Shown: in pieces, positions 13,770 to 22,623 of the stretch
Layout: each line of letters begins with the position of its first letter
How positions within the stretch are numbered: the stretch's first letter is position 1
From: Stutzerimonas azotifigens DSM 17556
GTDB lineage: Bacteria; Pseudomonadota; Gammaproteobacteria; Pseudomonadales; Pseudomonadaceae
Direction of reading: 5' to 3'
Assembly: GCF_000425625.1 (NCBI RefSeq)
Contig: NZ_KE384412.1
Coordinates: 108,781-172,780, forward strand
DNA: 64,000 nucleotides
Made by a program: the position numbers and the translations under genes
Notes under the pieces: generated by a model
Database searches by the model: none
Seen by the model: the letters and a program-made list of their open reading frames with translations, nothing else
Told to the model about the DNA's origin: nothing

Positions 13770-14426
13770 TCACAGCGGGCGCAGGTTGATTTCCACGCGG
13801 CGGTTCTGGGCACGGCCTTCCGTGGTCGCGTTGCTGGCGATCGGCTGGTTTGGGCCGGCGCCGTAGGCGGAGATGCGTGAAGCCGCGACGCCGTTGGCGG
13901 TGAGGTAGGAGGCGACGCTCTGCGCGCGGCGGTTGGACAGGTCCTGGTTCAGCTGCGCCGAGCCGGTGCTGTCGGTGTGGCCGGTGATGTCGATGCCGTT
14001 CTTGTCGAACTCGCGGAACACCGTGACCAGCGAATTGAGCGTCGGGTAGAAGCTGCTGGAGATGTCGGCGGAGCTGCTGCCGAAGGTGATGTTGCCGGGC
14101 ATGATCAGGGTCAGCTGGTCGCCGTTGCGCTGCACCTGCACGCCGGTGCCCTGCAGGGTCTGGCGCAGCTTGGCTTCCTGGGTGTCGACGTAGTAGCCGT
14201 AGCCGCCGGCCGCGGCGCCGCCGACGGCCGCGCCGATCAGCGCGCCCTTGGTGCGATCCTTTTTGCTCGAGGTGGCGGCGCCGACCACGGCGCCGCCAAG
14301 TGCGCCGAGACCGCCGTAAACGCCGGCCTTGCCGGCTTCGCGCTCGCCGGTGTAGGGGTTGGTGGTGCAGCCGGCGAGGATGGCCAGGCTGGCCGCGAAC
14401 GCGGTCACGCGACCGTACTTCTTCAT
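13770..14426 (-). CDS. OmpA-family outer-membrane lipoprotein with glycine zipper, YiaD-like
   Basis: This 218-residue protein has a lipoprotein signal peptide ending in LAGC (Cys20). Next comes a glycine-rich zipper-like segment (about 38-80: GGLGALGGAVVGA and GALIGAAVGGAAAGGYGYY). The C-terminal OmpA domain (about 105-218) carries the peptidoglycan-binding signature ITGHTDSTGSAQLNQDLSNRRAQSV (shown here split: ITGHTDSTGS, then NQDLSNRRAQ) and RAQNRRVEI. The layout is that of YiaD-type proteins that tether the outer membrane to the cell wall. It is transcribed away from ccoN and is followed by a strong terminator. Confidence 0.92.
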   Translation of the reverse strand: MKKYGRVTAFAASLAILAGCTTNPYTGEREAGKAGVYGGLGALGGAVVGAATSSKKDRTKGALIGAAVGGAAAGGYGYYVDTQEAKLRQTLQGTGVQVQRNGDQLTLIMPGNITFGSSSADISSSFYPTLNSLVTVFREFDKNGIDITGHTDSTGSAQLNQDLSNRRAQSVASYLTANGVAASRISAYGAGPNQPIASNATTEGRAQNRRVEINLRPL

Positions 14427-15107
14427 AGAGGATTACCTTGTTGCTCGGGTTGGAGTGCGGATGCCGCCCAGTGCCGCATCCCATGACGCGCGACAGGGTA
14501 GCAAGCGGCAGGCTGCCAGGGTGAGCGCTGGCCGACAGTTCGCGCGTCCGCCCAGGCCCAGGCGAAGGAGGGCGCGAATTTCGGGGTGGCTAATGGCAGC
14601 CTCATCTACGCGTGGACCAGGGCCGGTACCGACCTCTCCGCACCGCGTGACGCCATGGCGAGGTGGAAAACGCTTCGCGGTTTTTCACCCTACGGCCGGC
14701 CACCGGGCCCGCGCCCCATGCCGCTTCGAGCATCAATGCAAGGCGTGGGGTTGATGCCGGCGCAAGCCTCATCCGCGCGTGGACCAGGGCCGGCACCCAA
14801 CCTCGCCGCACCAGCGTGATCACGGCTCGGTGGAGCACTTCCATCCCTACAGTCTATGGGCATCCTCGCGCCGGGAAGGCCGTATTGCCCTCATCAGCTA
14901 GCGGGGAGAAGAAATGTATTGAATGCAATTATTTTGATCAAAAAGCGCATTTTTATTCGTTTGAGCTAAGTGCTCTACGGTCGCACACTTTTGCTACCCC
15001 GCCTGGACAGCCTCGCGCTCACAGCAACCTGGCGCCTGCCTGTCGAGCAATCGCGCCGCCTCCCGGCGGACGCCCAGCCACTCACCTCTCGTTTGATGGA
15101 AGTACCC
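14427..15107. repeat. 681-bp divergent intergenic region with a 50-bp direct repeat and an AT-rich patch
   Basis: No credible gene between the OmpA-like lipoprotein and ccoN. About 50 bp beginning CCTCAT at 14600 recurs at 14767 (both contain GCGTGGACCAGGGCCGG and end in GCGTGA), a 167-bp spaced direct repeat. A GGTGGAAAACGC...TTTTTCACCCTAC palindrome of the CCACCCTAC repeat family sits at about 14662-14693. From about 14909 to 14975 the sequence becomes sharply AT-rich, unlike its surroundings, and probably contains the ccoN promoter. Confidence 0.6.
14919..14943 (+). promoter_or_regulatory. Possible FNR/Anr-like control site upstream of ccoN
   Basis: Inside the AT-rich patch, TTGAATGCAATTA (14919-14931) partly matches the Anr/FNR consensus TTGAT-N4-ATCAA (about 7 of 10 positions), and TTTTGATCAAAA (14932-14943) is a perfect 12-bp palindrome lacking the 4-base spacer. 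Oxygen-responsive control would suit a cbb3 oxidase subunit, but neither match is clean. Confidence 0.3.
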
Positions 15108-16547
15108 ATGACCGATGCGATCCTTGATGACGCGGCCTGCGCATACAATTACCAGGTCGTCCGCCGCTTCACCCTGATGACACTGTTCTGGGGCGTCCTC
15201 GGCATGGGCATGGGGGTTTTCATCGCTGCCCAGCTGGTCTGGCCGGCGCTCAATTTCGACCTGCCGTGGATCAGCTTCGGGCGGATCCGTCCGATTCACA
15301 CCAACCTGGTGATCTTCGCCTTCGGCGGCGGAGCACTGTTCGCCACCTCGTTCTACGTAGTGCAGCGCACCTGCCAAGCGCGGCTGATCTCGGACGCGCT
15401 GGCTAACTTCGTGTTCTGGGGCTGGCAGGCCGCCATAGTCGCCATGCTGGTGAGCTATCCGCTCGGCTATACGACGTCCAAGGAATACGCGGAGATGGAA
15501 TGGCCGATCGCGATCTGGGTGACGCTGGTCTGGACCGTCTATGCGTATCTGTTCTTCGGCACCATCGCCAGGCGCAAGATCAAGCACATCTACGTCGGCA
15601 ACTGGTTCTACGGGGCCTTCATCGTGGTCACGGGGATGGTGCACGTGATCAACCACGCCGCCGTGCCGGTCAGTCTGCTGAAATCCTACTCGGCATATTC
15701 CGGTGCGACCGACGCCATGATCCAGTGGTGGTATGGCCACAGCGTGGTGGGTTTCATTCTCTCGGTGGGCTTTCTCGGCATGATGTACTACTTCGTACCG
15801 AAGCAGGCCGATCGGCCGATCTATTCCTACCGCCTGTCCATCGTGCACTTCTGGGCGATCATTTCCATCTACATCTGGGCCGGCCCGCACCACCTGCACT
15901 ACACTGCCCTGCCCGACTGGGCGCAGAGCCTCGGCATGGCGATGTCGATCATCCTGTTGGCGCCGAGCTGGGGCGGCATGATCAACGGCATGATGACCCT
16001 CTCCGGTGCCTGGCACAAACTGCGCACCGACCCGATCCTGCGCTTCCTGGTGGTGTCGCTGGCGTTCTACGGCATGTCTACCTTCGAAGGCCCGATGATG
16101 GCCATCAAGACCGTCAACGCGCTCTCGCACTACACCGACTGGACCATCGGCCACGTGCACGCCGGCGCCCTCGGCTGGGTGGCGATGATTTCCATCGGCA
16201 CGCTCTACCACATGATCCCCAAGCTCTACGGTCGCGAGCAGATGCACAGCGTCGGCCTGATCAACGCGCATTTCTGGCTGGCCACCATCGGCACCGTGCT
16301 CTACATCGCTTCGATGTGGGTCAACGGCATCACCCAGGGCCTGATGTGGCGTGCGATAAATGACGACGGCACCCTCACCTATTCCTTCGTCGAGGCACTG
16401 GAAGCCAGCCATCCGGGCTATATCGTGCGCCTGATCGGCGGCTCGACCTTCGCCAGTGGGATGCTGCTGATGGTCTACAACACCTGGAGGACGGTGCGTG
16501 CCGATGCGCGCGACCGCCAGGCCGTCTCAACGCCCGCACTGGCTTGA
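15108..16547 (+). CDS. ccoN: Orphan cbb3-type cytochrome c oxidase subunit I
   Basis: This 479-residue protein is the catalytic haem-copper subunit of cbb3 oxidase, the high-affinity terminal oxidase used at low oxygen. About twelve transmembrane helices are evident. Haem and copper ligands are visible: [10 protein letters not shown] (haem b His), WYGHSVVGF (CuB His), [15 protein letters not shown] (CuB His pair with the cross-linking Tyr) and [13 protein letters not shown] (haem b3/b His). There is no ccoO, ccoQ or ccoP here, so it is an orphan like ccoN3/ccoN4 of P. aeruginosa, which can replace CcoN in hybrid oxidases. ATG 15108 is preceded by GGAAG; an in-frame ATG at 15096 has a poorer site. 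A small membrane protein gene follows at once. Confidence 0.9.
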   Translation: MTDAILDDAACAYNYQVVRRFTLMTLFWGVLGMGMGVFIAAQLVWPALNFDLPWISFGRIRPIHTNLVIFAFGGGALFATSFYVVQRTCQARLISDALANFVFWGWQAAIVAMLVSYPLGYTTSKEYAEMEWPIAIWVTLVWTVYAYLFFGTIARRKIKHIYVGNWFYGAFIVVTGMVHVINHAAVPVSLLKSYSAYSGATDAMIQWWYGHSVVGFILSVGFLGMMYYFVPKQADRPIYSYRLSIVHFWAIISIYIWAGPHHLHYTALPDWAQSLGMAMSIILLAPSWGGMINGMMTLSGAWHKLRTDPILRFLVVSLAFYGMSTFEGPMMAIKTVNALSHYTDWTIGHVHAGALGWVAMISIGTLYHMIPKLYGREQMHSVGLINAHFWLATIGTVLYIASMWVNGITQGLMWRAINDDGTLTYSFVEALEASHPGYIVRLIGGSTFASGMLLMVYNTWRTVRADARDRQAVSTPALA

Positions 16548-16560
16548 GGAGGGCGTGCAC

Positions 16561-16785
16561 ATGCTGATGTTCGTCTGCGGCCTCGCCGTTCTCCTGGCCG
16601 GCAGCTACTGCTGCATCCACCTGCCCGACGCCGAGGCGCTCGAGCAGGCCGCACTGCTGCCCTTCGCCGATGATCCGCAAGCCGCCCGCAGCATGAGCCG
16701 GGCCACCGGACGGGTATGCCAAGAGGTCGTCTCGCCAGCCGTCGAACCGATACCCCGCGCCGAGACCTGGGCATTCGAAGCCTGA
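16561..16785 (+). CDS. Small membrane protein downstream of orphan ccoN
   Basis: I do not recognise this 74-residue protein. It has one N-terminal hydrophobic helix (about residues 2-17, MFVCGLAVLLAGSYCC) followed by a polar, acidic tail of about 55 residues. It begins 13 bp after the ccoN stop, and AGGAGGG at 16547-16553 sits 7 bases before ATG 16561, so it is almost certainly translated from the same message. Its size, anchor and position suggest an accessory role with the orphan oxidase subunit, but there is no CcoQ, CcoH or CcoS signature I can confirm. Confidence 0.7.
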   Translation: MLMFVCGLAVLLAGSYCCIHLPDAEALEQAALLPFADDPQAARSMSRATGRVCQEVVSPAVEPIPRAETWAFEA

Positions 16786-16845
16786 GCCTCGAACGCATCC
16801 GCGCGCCGCATCGGGCGCCTGCCCGAGACCGCCGCAAACGCATGC

Positions 16846-17709
16846 CTAAATGGGCAGTGCCCAGCGCTGGGACCAGTCGTTGTCCGACTTCACCAAGTCG
16901 CGCAGCAGCCCGAAGGCCCGCTGCAGAACCGGCGAATAACGATCGCGGGAGTACACCAGGTAGGTCGGATAGGTGAACTCCGGCGCCCGCGCAACGGCCT
17001 CGAGCAGGCCGCCATCCAGGTAGGCCTGGACGACCCGGGTACGGAAATAGCCGGAGCCGCCGGTTTCCAGGATGTACTGCAAGGCCATCGGCCCGAGGTT
17101 GAAACTGAGCGCTGCCCGGGCCTTGTCCGGCAAGGCGGAGTCGTGCTGGCGGCGGAACTCGTCGCCCCAGTCGACATACACATAGGGGTCCGGCCGGGCG
17201 ACCGAGCGCACCATGACCAGCTTCTCTTCGAGCAGTTGCTCCACCTGCAGGCCGGGCCAGTAGGCCGGCTGGAACACCAGTGCGGCGTCGAGCACACCGA
17301 GCTCGAGCTGTCGCAGCAATGCCTGACCGTCCCCGACTTCGCCACGAATGGCGTGCGTAGGAATGGCTTCGCGCAGGCAGCGCACCCACTTGAGCATCAG
17401 TGGATTGCACAGGCTGATCTCACCCCCTACGCGCAGCACGTTGCTGTAGCCGTCCGGCAACGGCAGATCGCGCTGGGCGGCGTCCCAGGTCTGCGTCATC
17501 TGGGTGGCGTAGACGACGAACGCCTCGCCGTCGGCGGTCAACCTGGCCCCGGCCCGGTTGCGCACGAACAGCCTGCAGTTGAGCTGGCTTTCGAGACTCT
17601 GAATGCGCGCAGTGATGGCCGTCTGGGTGACGTGCAGGCGCTCGGACGCGGCGACGAAGCTGCCGCTGCGGACGATCTCGAGAAAAGTGCGGGCGAGTTC
17701 TATGTCCAT
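16846..17709 (-). CDS. LysR-family transcriptional regulator
   Basis: This 287-residue protein starts with the classical LysR winged helix-turn-helix (MDIELARTFLEIVRSGSF, then ERLHVTQTAITARIQSLE), followed by a co-inducer-binding domain from about residue 90. ATG 17709 matches the usual LysR start; an in-frame extension to 17751 lacks conserved sequence. It lies 79 bp downstream of the acyl-CoA ligase on the same strand and converges with the ccoN unit. The regulated gene is not clear because there is no classical divergent target. Confidence 0.9.
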   Translation of the reverse strand: MDIELARTFLEIVRSGSFVAASERLHVTQTAITARIQSLESQLNCRLFVRNRAGARLTADGEAFVVYATQMTQTWDAAQRDLPLPDGYSNVLRVGGEISLCNPLMLKWVRCLREAIPTHAIRGEVGDGQALLRQLELGVLDAALVFQPAYWPGLQVEQLLEEKLVMVRSVARPDPYVYVDWGDEFRRQHDSALPDKARAALSFNLGPMALQYILETGGSGYFRTRVVQAYLDGGLLEAVARAPEFTYPTYLVYSRDRYSPVLQRAFGLLRDLVKSDNDWSQRWALPI

Positions 17710-17788
17710 GGGCCGGGCCGGCGGAAAGGAGTCGGTATTGTAGCGGTCCACCGATTCCTTCGCGCCGCCATTGGCTCAGGCAGGACGC

Positions 17789-19471
17789 TCAGAGCGCCGA
17801 GATCGCCGGATTGCCCTCCTCCAGCCAGCGGGCGATGTCCTGCCGGATGACCTTCTTGTCGAGCTTGCCGACGCTGGTCTTGGGTATCTCGCCGACAATG
17901 GCGATCTGGCTGGGGATCGCCCACTTGTTGATGCTGCCGTCGGCCACCTGCGGTTCCAGGTGCGCGGCCAGGGTGCGGGCGTCGAGCCGCTGCCCCTCAC
18001 GCGGCACGATCAGCGCGAACGGCCGCTCGCCCCAGCGCTCGTCCGGCACGCCGACCACCGCCACCTCGCGCACCGCCGGATGACGGCTGATCAGGTCTTC
18101 GAGGGCGAGCGAGGACAGCCATTCGCCGCCAGTCTTGATCACATCCTTGATGCGGTCGCGGATATCGATGTTGCCCATGGCATCGAGCGTGGCGACGTCG
18201 CCGGTGTGCAGCCAGCCACCCTGCCAGAGCTCCTCGCTCTTCTCCGGCTCGCGGAAGTAGCCCTGCGTCAGCCAGGGGGCGCGCAGCACCAGCTCGCCCT
18301 GGCTGCTGCCGTCGGCCGGCAGGAAGCGGCCGTCAGGGGTCTGGATGGCCGCCTCGACCAGCGGCACCGGCACGCCGGCCTTGAGCCTGAAGTCGGTGCG
18401 CGTCTCCTCGTCGGCGGCGAGCAATTCGGCGTTGAGGTGCGCGCTGGAGATCAGCGGGCAGGTCTCGGACATGCCGTAGGCGGCGTACAGCTGCATGCCG
18501 CTGGCCTTGGCCGCCTCGTACAGGCCACGGTTCAGCGCGCTGCCGCCGATGATCACCTTCCAGCCGCCGAAATCGGTGCCACGCGCAGCCTGGCAGTTGA
18601 GCAGCATCTGCACGATGGTCGGCACGCAGTGCGAGAAGGTCACCGCCTCCTGGCGCCACAGCCCGACCAGCAGGTCCGGGTCGTAGCGGCCGGGATACAC
18701 CTGCTTGAGGCCGAGCATGGTGGCCACGTAGGGCAGGCCCCAGGCGTGCACGTGGAACATCGGCGTGATCGGCATGTACACGTCGTCGCTGCCGAGCAGG
18801 CGCGGGTTGTCGCGATTGCCGACGGTGACCGCGGTGGTCAGGGTGTGCAGCACCAGTTGCCGGTGGGTGAAGTAGACGCCCTTGGGGTTGCCGGTGGTGC
18901 CGGTGGTATAGAAGGTGGTGGCCACCGAGTTCTCGTCGAAATCGGGGAAGTCGTAGTGGGGTTCGGCCTCGGCCAGCAGCTGCTCGTACTCGCCGACGCA
19001 GTCCGGCAGGGCGCACTCGCGCTCGCCGTCGTCGCTGATCAGCAGGGTCTTGTCGACCGTGCTGAGCTGCCCGGCGATGGCCTGGTAGAGCGGCACGAAA
19101 TCGCTGTTGACCAGGACCAGGCGGTCTTCGGCGTGGTTCATGGTGTAGAGGACCTGCTCGGGCGACAGCCGCACGTTGATGGTGTGCACCACCGCCCCGA
19201 TCATCGGGATGGCGAACATGCATTCGAGATAGCGATGGCTGTCCCAGTCCATCACCGCCACCGTGTCGCCGGCCTTCACCCCGGTTGCGGTCAGCACGTT
19301 GGCCAGCCGCGCGATGCGCTCGTTGAGGGTGGCGTAGTCGAAGCGCCTGAGGTCGCGGTAGACGATTTCCCGCGTGCGCTCCCAGCGCTGGCCGGACAGC
19401 AGCAGGCGCTTGATCAGCAGCGGATAGCGGTAGGCATTCTCGGCGGGCGGGATGATGCGGGTCTGCAGCAT
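17789..19471 (-). CDS. AMP-forming fatty acyl-CoA synthetase, AlkK-like
   Basis: This 560-residue enzyme of the acyl-adenylate family activates carboxylic acids, most likely medium or long-chain fatty acids, to CoA thioesters. Motifs in order are YTTGTTGNPKGV (P-loop, about 190-200), PMFHVHAWGLPY, YAAYGMSETCPL (adenine binding), LHTGDVATLDAMGNIDIRDR (split: LHTGDVATLD and IDIRDRIKD), GEWLSS, and a C-terminal GKLDKKVIR lysine. Overall sequence resembles medium-chain ligases such as AlkK rather than FadD. Start ATG 19471 is preceded by a purine-rich stretch (AACAAAAAGGACG). Downstream is the LysR gene. Confidence 0.9.
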   Translation of the reverse strand: MLQTRIIPPAENAYRYPLLIKRLLLSGQRWERTREIVYRDLRRFDYATLNERIARLANVLTATGVKAGDTVAVMDWDSHRYLECMFAIPMIGAVVHTINVRLSPEQVLYTMNHAEDRLVLVNSDFVPLYQAIAGQLSTVDKTLLISDDGERECALPDCVGEYEQLLAEAEPHYDFPDFDENSVATTFYTTGTTGNPKGVYFTHRQLVLHTLTTAVTVGNRDNPRLLGSDDVYMPITPMFHVHAWGLPYVATMLGLKQVYPGRYDPDLLVGLWRQEAVTFSHCVPTIVQMLLNCQAARGTDFGGWKVIIGGSALNRGLYEAAKASGMQLYAAYGMSETCPLISSAHLNAELLAADEETRTDFRLKAGVPVPLVEAAIQTPDGRFLPADGSSQGELVLRAPWLTQGYFREPEKSEELWQGGWLHTGDVATLDAMGNIDIRDRIKDVIKTGGEWLSSLALEDLISRHPAVREVAVVGVPDERWGERPFALIVPREGQRLDARTLAAHLEPQVADGSINKWAIPSQIAIVGEIPKTSVGKLDKKVIRQDIARWLEEGNPAISAL

Positions 19472-19635
19472 CGTAGGCGTCCTTTTTGTTGGAGTTTACG
19501 CCAGCACTCTAGAGGGCCGACCCGGCTCGCTTAATCAGCCCAAAGTGCGATTTTCCTTTCAGCCCGTTTCGACCATGCCCCGGCGCGTGCATTCGCCGTC
19601 GGCAACAGGCTGTCGCTCTCTGGCACGCGGCCGGC

Positions 19636-20262
19636 TCAGCCCATCCGGCTCAGGGCCAGGCGCACGCCGAGCCCGATCAGCACCGCACCCATCAGGCGGT
19701 CGAACCAATGGCCCATGCGGGAGAAGCCGGCCCTGACCCGCTGCCGGCTGAACAGCCAGGCCACCAGGCAGAACCAGAGACCGGTCGCCGCCGCCAGATA
19801 GAGGCCGTAGCCGGCCTGCACCGACAGCGGCGTGTGCGGGTCGATGACCACGGTGAACAGCGACAGGAAGAACAGCGTGGCCTTGGGGTTCAGCCCGTTG
19901 GTGACGAAGCCCTGGCCGAACGCGCGCCAGGCCGAGCGGGCCGCCGGCGCGTCGGGCTCGCCGGCCTGCAGCGTCACCGGCCCGGCGCGCAGGGCCTTGA
20001 GCCCGATGTAGATGAGGTAGCCGGCCGCCAGCCACTTGAACAGGTTGAACAGCACGATGGACTGCGAGACGATCAGGCCGATCCCGAGCAGCGAATAGGC
20101 CACGTGCAGCAGGATCGCCGTACCCACGCCGAAGGCCGTCCAGCTGCCCGCCACCCGCCCGCGGCTGACGCTCTGGCGCACCACCACGGCGAAATCGGGC
20201 CCCGGGCTGGCCACGGCCAGCAGGTGAACCAGCGCCACGGTCAGGAATTCGCTCCAGTACAC
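19636..20262 (-). CDS. LysE/RhtB-family amino acid exporter
   Basis: This 208-residue inner-membrane protein has the LysE-type start (FLTVALVHLLAVASPGPDFAVV, shown in part: LLAVASPGPDF) and about six hydrophobic segments. The family pumps amino acids or homoserine lactones out of the cell. I chose GTG 20262 because GGAGAG lies about 8 bases upstream and the length then matches the family; the frame is open upstream to 20343, overlapping the divergent hydroxyacid dehydrogenase gene. Substrate unknown. Confidence 0.88.
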   Translation of the reverse strand: MYWSEFLTVALVHLLAVASPGPDFAVVVRQSVSRGRVAGSWTAFGVGTAILLHVAYSLLGIGLIVSQSIVLFNLFKWLAAGYLIYIGLKALRAGPVTLQAGEPDAPAARSAWRAFGQGFVTNGLNPKATLFFLSLFTVVIDPHTPLSVQAGYGLYLAAATGLWFCLVAWLFSRQRVRAGFSRMGHWFDRLMGAVLIGLGVRLALSRMG

Positions 20263-20329
20263 GTCTTCTCTCCAATCGTTCCGAAGCCTTACGCTAACCC
20301 GCTTCGCACCCCCTTGAAAGGTACAGTTG

Positions 20330-21292
20330 ATGCCCAATCGCAACGCCGTCTTCCTCGACCTGCAGCCGCTCGATCAGGGCGACCTCGACCTGGCCCTGCT
20401 CGAAGGCGCCTTCGACCGCCTGGACCACTACCCGGCCTCCAGCCCGGAGCAGCTCGTCGAGCGCCTGCGCGGCGCCCAGGTCGCCATCGTCAACAAGGTG
20501 GTGCTCGACGCCCGGACGCTGGCCGCCTGCCCTGAGCTGAAGCTGGTCCTGGTCTCCGCCACGGGCGTCAACAACGTCGACCTGGCCGCTGCCCGCCAGC
20601 ATGGCATCACCGTCTGCAACTGCCAGGGCTACGGCACCGCCACGGTCGCCCAGCACACCCTGGCGTTGCTGCTGGCGCTGGCCACGCGGCTGCCGGACTA
20701 CCAGGCCGCGGTGCGCGCAGGGCGCTGGCAGGAGGCGCCGAACTTCTGCTTCCTCGACTTCCCCATCGTCGAACTGGCAGGCAAGACCCTTGGCCTGCTC
20801 GGCCATGGCGAACTCGGCGGCGCGGTGGCCAGGCTGGCCGAAGCGCTGGGCATGCGCGTGCTGGTCGGCAACCTGCCGGGGCGCCCGGCGCGTCCCGACC
20901 GGCTGGCGCTGGACGATCTGCTGCCGCAGGTCGATGCGCTGACCCTGCACTGCCCGCTGACCGAACAGACCCGCAACCTCATCGGCGCGCGCGAGCTGCA
21001 GCTGATGAAGCCCACCGCCTTCCTGCTCAACAGCGCGCGCGGCGGCCTGGTCGACGAACAGGCGCTGGCCGATGCGCTGCGCCGTGGGCATCTCGGCGGC
21101 GCAGCCACCGACGTCCTCACCCAGGAACCGCCGGTGGACGGCAACCCGCTGCTGGCGACCGACATCCCGCGGCTGATCGTGACCCCGCACAGCGCCTGGG
21201 GCAGCCGCGAGGCGCGCCAGCGCATCGTCGGCCAGCTGGCCGAGAACGCCCAGGCCTACTTCGCCGGCAAGCCCGTGCGCCAGGTCGGCTGA
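20330..21292 (+). CDS. D-2-hydroxyacid dehydrogenase, glycerate dehydrogenase-like
   Basis: This 320-residue NAD(P)-dependent dehydrogenase reduces 2-keto acids such as hydroxypyruvate or glyoxylate. Visible features are the substrate loop ([10 protein letters not shown]), [14 protein letters not shown], the nucleotide-binding [12 protein letters not shown], the catalytic Arg in [13 protein letters not shown], the Glu in DVLTQEPP and the catalytic His in TPHSAWGS. The second nucleotide-binding strand reads [10 protein letters not shown], so cofactor preference is not obvious. A TTG at 20327 is immediately upstream of ATG 20330; the ATG is preferred. The gene is divergent from the LysE gene, sharing a 67-bp promoter region, and precedes rsmC. 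Confidence 0.9.
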   Translation: MPNRNAVFLDLQPLDQGDLDLALLEGAFDRLDHYPASSPEQLVERLRGAQVAIVNKVVLDARTLAACPELKLVLVSATGVNNVDLAAARQHGITVCNCQGYGTATVAQHTLALLLALATRLPDYQAAVRAGRWQEAPNFCFLDFPIVELAGKTLGLLGHGELGGAVARLAEALGMRVLVGNLPGRPARPDRLALDDLLPQVDALTLHCPLTEQTRNLIGARELQLMKPTAFLLNSARGGLVDEQALADALRRGHLGGAATDVLTQEPPVDGNPLLATDIPRLIVTPHSAWGSREARQRIVGQLAENAQAYFAGKPVRQVG

Positions 21293-21353
21293 GCGACCGG
21301 TACAGCGGCCGCCGCGGGGCTGGTATGCTCCGCGGCTTTTGCCCGGAGGCATC

Positions 21354-22352
21354 GTGGACCCACGTAGCGAAGTACTGTTGCGCCAGGCCGAGCGGTTCGG
21401 CGGCGCGCTGCTGCTGGCCGGGCTGCCGGCCGACGACCTGCTCGGCCGCCTGCCGCGCGCCCGTGGCTGGAGCTGGCACGCCGGCGAGCGGGCGGCGCTG
21501 GAGGCACGCTTTCCCGGGCGCGCCGCGTTCGACGTGAACATGCCCGACGGTGAATTCGACGCCGCGGTGCTGTTCCTGCCGAAGGCGCGCGAACTGGCCG
21601 AGCACCTGCTGCAGACGCTGGCCGCGCGCCTGGCCGGGCGCATGCTGTACCTGGTCGGCGAGAAGCGCGGCGGCATCGAGGGCGCCGCGCGCAGGCTGGC
21701 GACGCTGGGCCAGCCGCGCAAGCTGGACAGCGCGCGCCACTGCCAGCTGTGGGAAGTGCAGGTCGAATGCGCCCCCGAGGCGCCCTCGCTGGACGCCCAG
21801 GCGCGGCGCTTCGCGCTGGAAGTCGCCGGCGAGCGCCTGGAGGTCGTCAGCCTGCCCGGGGTGTTCAGCCACGGCCGGCTGGATGCCGGCAGCGCGCTGC
21901 TGCTCGAGCAACTCGACGGGCTGCGCGGCGGCCGGCTGCTGGACTTCGGCTGTGGCGCCGGCGTGCTCGGCGCCACACTCAAGCGCCGCTACCCGGACAG
22001 CGAGGTGCTGCTGCTCGATGTCGACGCCTTCGCCCTGGAAAGCAGCCGGCGGACCTTCGAGGCCAACGGACTGCAGGGCACGCTGATCGCCGGCAGCGGC
22101 ATCGAGGACGCCCCGGACGGGCTGGCGGCGATCGTCAGCAACCCGCCGTTCCACCAGGGCGTGCGCACCGACTACCGTGCCAGCGAGGGGCTCATCGAAC
22201 AGGCCGCCCGCCACCTGGCGCCCGGCGGCGAGCTGCGCCTGGTGGCCAACAGCTTCCTCAGGTATCCGCCGCTGATCGAGGCCCACCTGGGCGCCTGCCA
22301 GACGCTCGCAGAAGGCGCCGGTTTCCGCGTCTATCGCGCCGCCCGGCGCTGA
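21354..22352 (+). CDS. rsmC: 16S rRNA (guanine-1207-N2)-methyltransferase
   Basis: RsmC methylates G1207 of 16S rRNA in the 30S subunit using S-adenosylmethionine. The 332-residue length and two-domain plan fit: a degenerate N-terminal methyltransferase-like domain (about 1-160), then the catalytic domain with [27 protein letters not shown] (SAM site) and the NPPF catalytic motif (SNPPFHQGV). Start GTG 21354 (protein begins with [12 protein letters not shown], as in other pseudomonads) is supported by GGAGG at 21345-21349. A TTG start 15 bases upstream is less likely. Confidence 0.93.
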   Translation: MDPRSEVLLRQAERFGGALLLAGLPADDLLGRLPRARGWSWHAGERAALEARFPGRAAFDVNMPDGEFDAAVLFLPKARELAEHLLQTLAARLAGRMLYLVGEKRGGIEGAARRLATLGQPRKLDSARHCQLWEVQVECAPEAPSLDAQARRFALEVAGERLEVVSLPGVFSHGRLDAGSALLLEQLDGLRGGRLLDFGCGAGVLGATLKRRYPDSEVLLLDVDAFALESSRRTFEANGLQGTLIAGSGIEDAPDGLAAIVSNPPFHQGVRTDYRASEGLIEQAARHLAPGGELRLVANSFLRYPPLIEAHLGACQTLAEGAGFRVYRAARR

Positions 22353-22410
22353 GTGTCCCCGGACGACCGGTGAACTTCGACTTGCGCTGCCCGGGCGGCT
22401 TGGGCAAACT

Positions 22411-22525
22411 CGCGCCCGTCCTGGGGGAGTAGTCTCCGGCGAGCACCCTGCCCGCCCGGCATGCGTCAACACACTTGGTCCGCAGACCATGGCGCATGCG
22501 ACCCGTTCAGGCTGCCAGCAGCCTG
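22411..22525 (+). promoter_or_regulatory. yybP-ykoY family manganese riboswitch with competing hairpin
   Basis: The aptamer hallmarks are present: GGGGGAGTAG (22423-22432) for the first metal-binding loop, then GCATGCGTCAACACAC (from about 22460) and the closing CGCATGCGACC, where GCATGCG pairs with CGCATGC and TGGTC with GACCA. P1 can form between CCTG (22420-22423) and CAGG (22508-22511). The same CAGG is part of a perfect alternative hairpin, CAGGCTG/CAGCCTG (22508-22514 and 22519-22525), so the two structures exclude each other, a plausible switch. The family senses Mn2+ and commonly precedes UPF0016 or mntP genes; the next gene here is UPF0016. No T-tract follows, so control may be at translation or by Rho. 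Confidence 0.88.
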
Positions 22526-22623
22526 CGCCGGTTTGACAAGACCTGTGACGAACATGCCGGCCCGGGGCGGGACGGTCTGCTCGTCATTGGTATTGATCGA
22601 ACCCGCCCCTCAAGGATGTCCGT

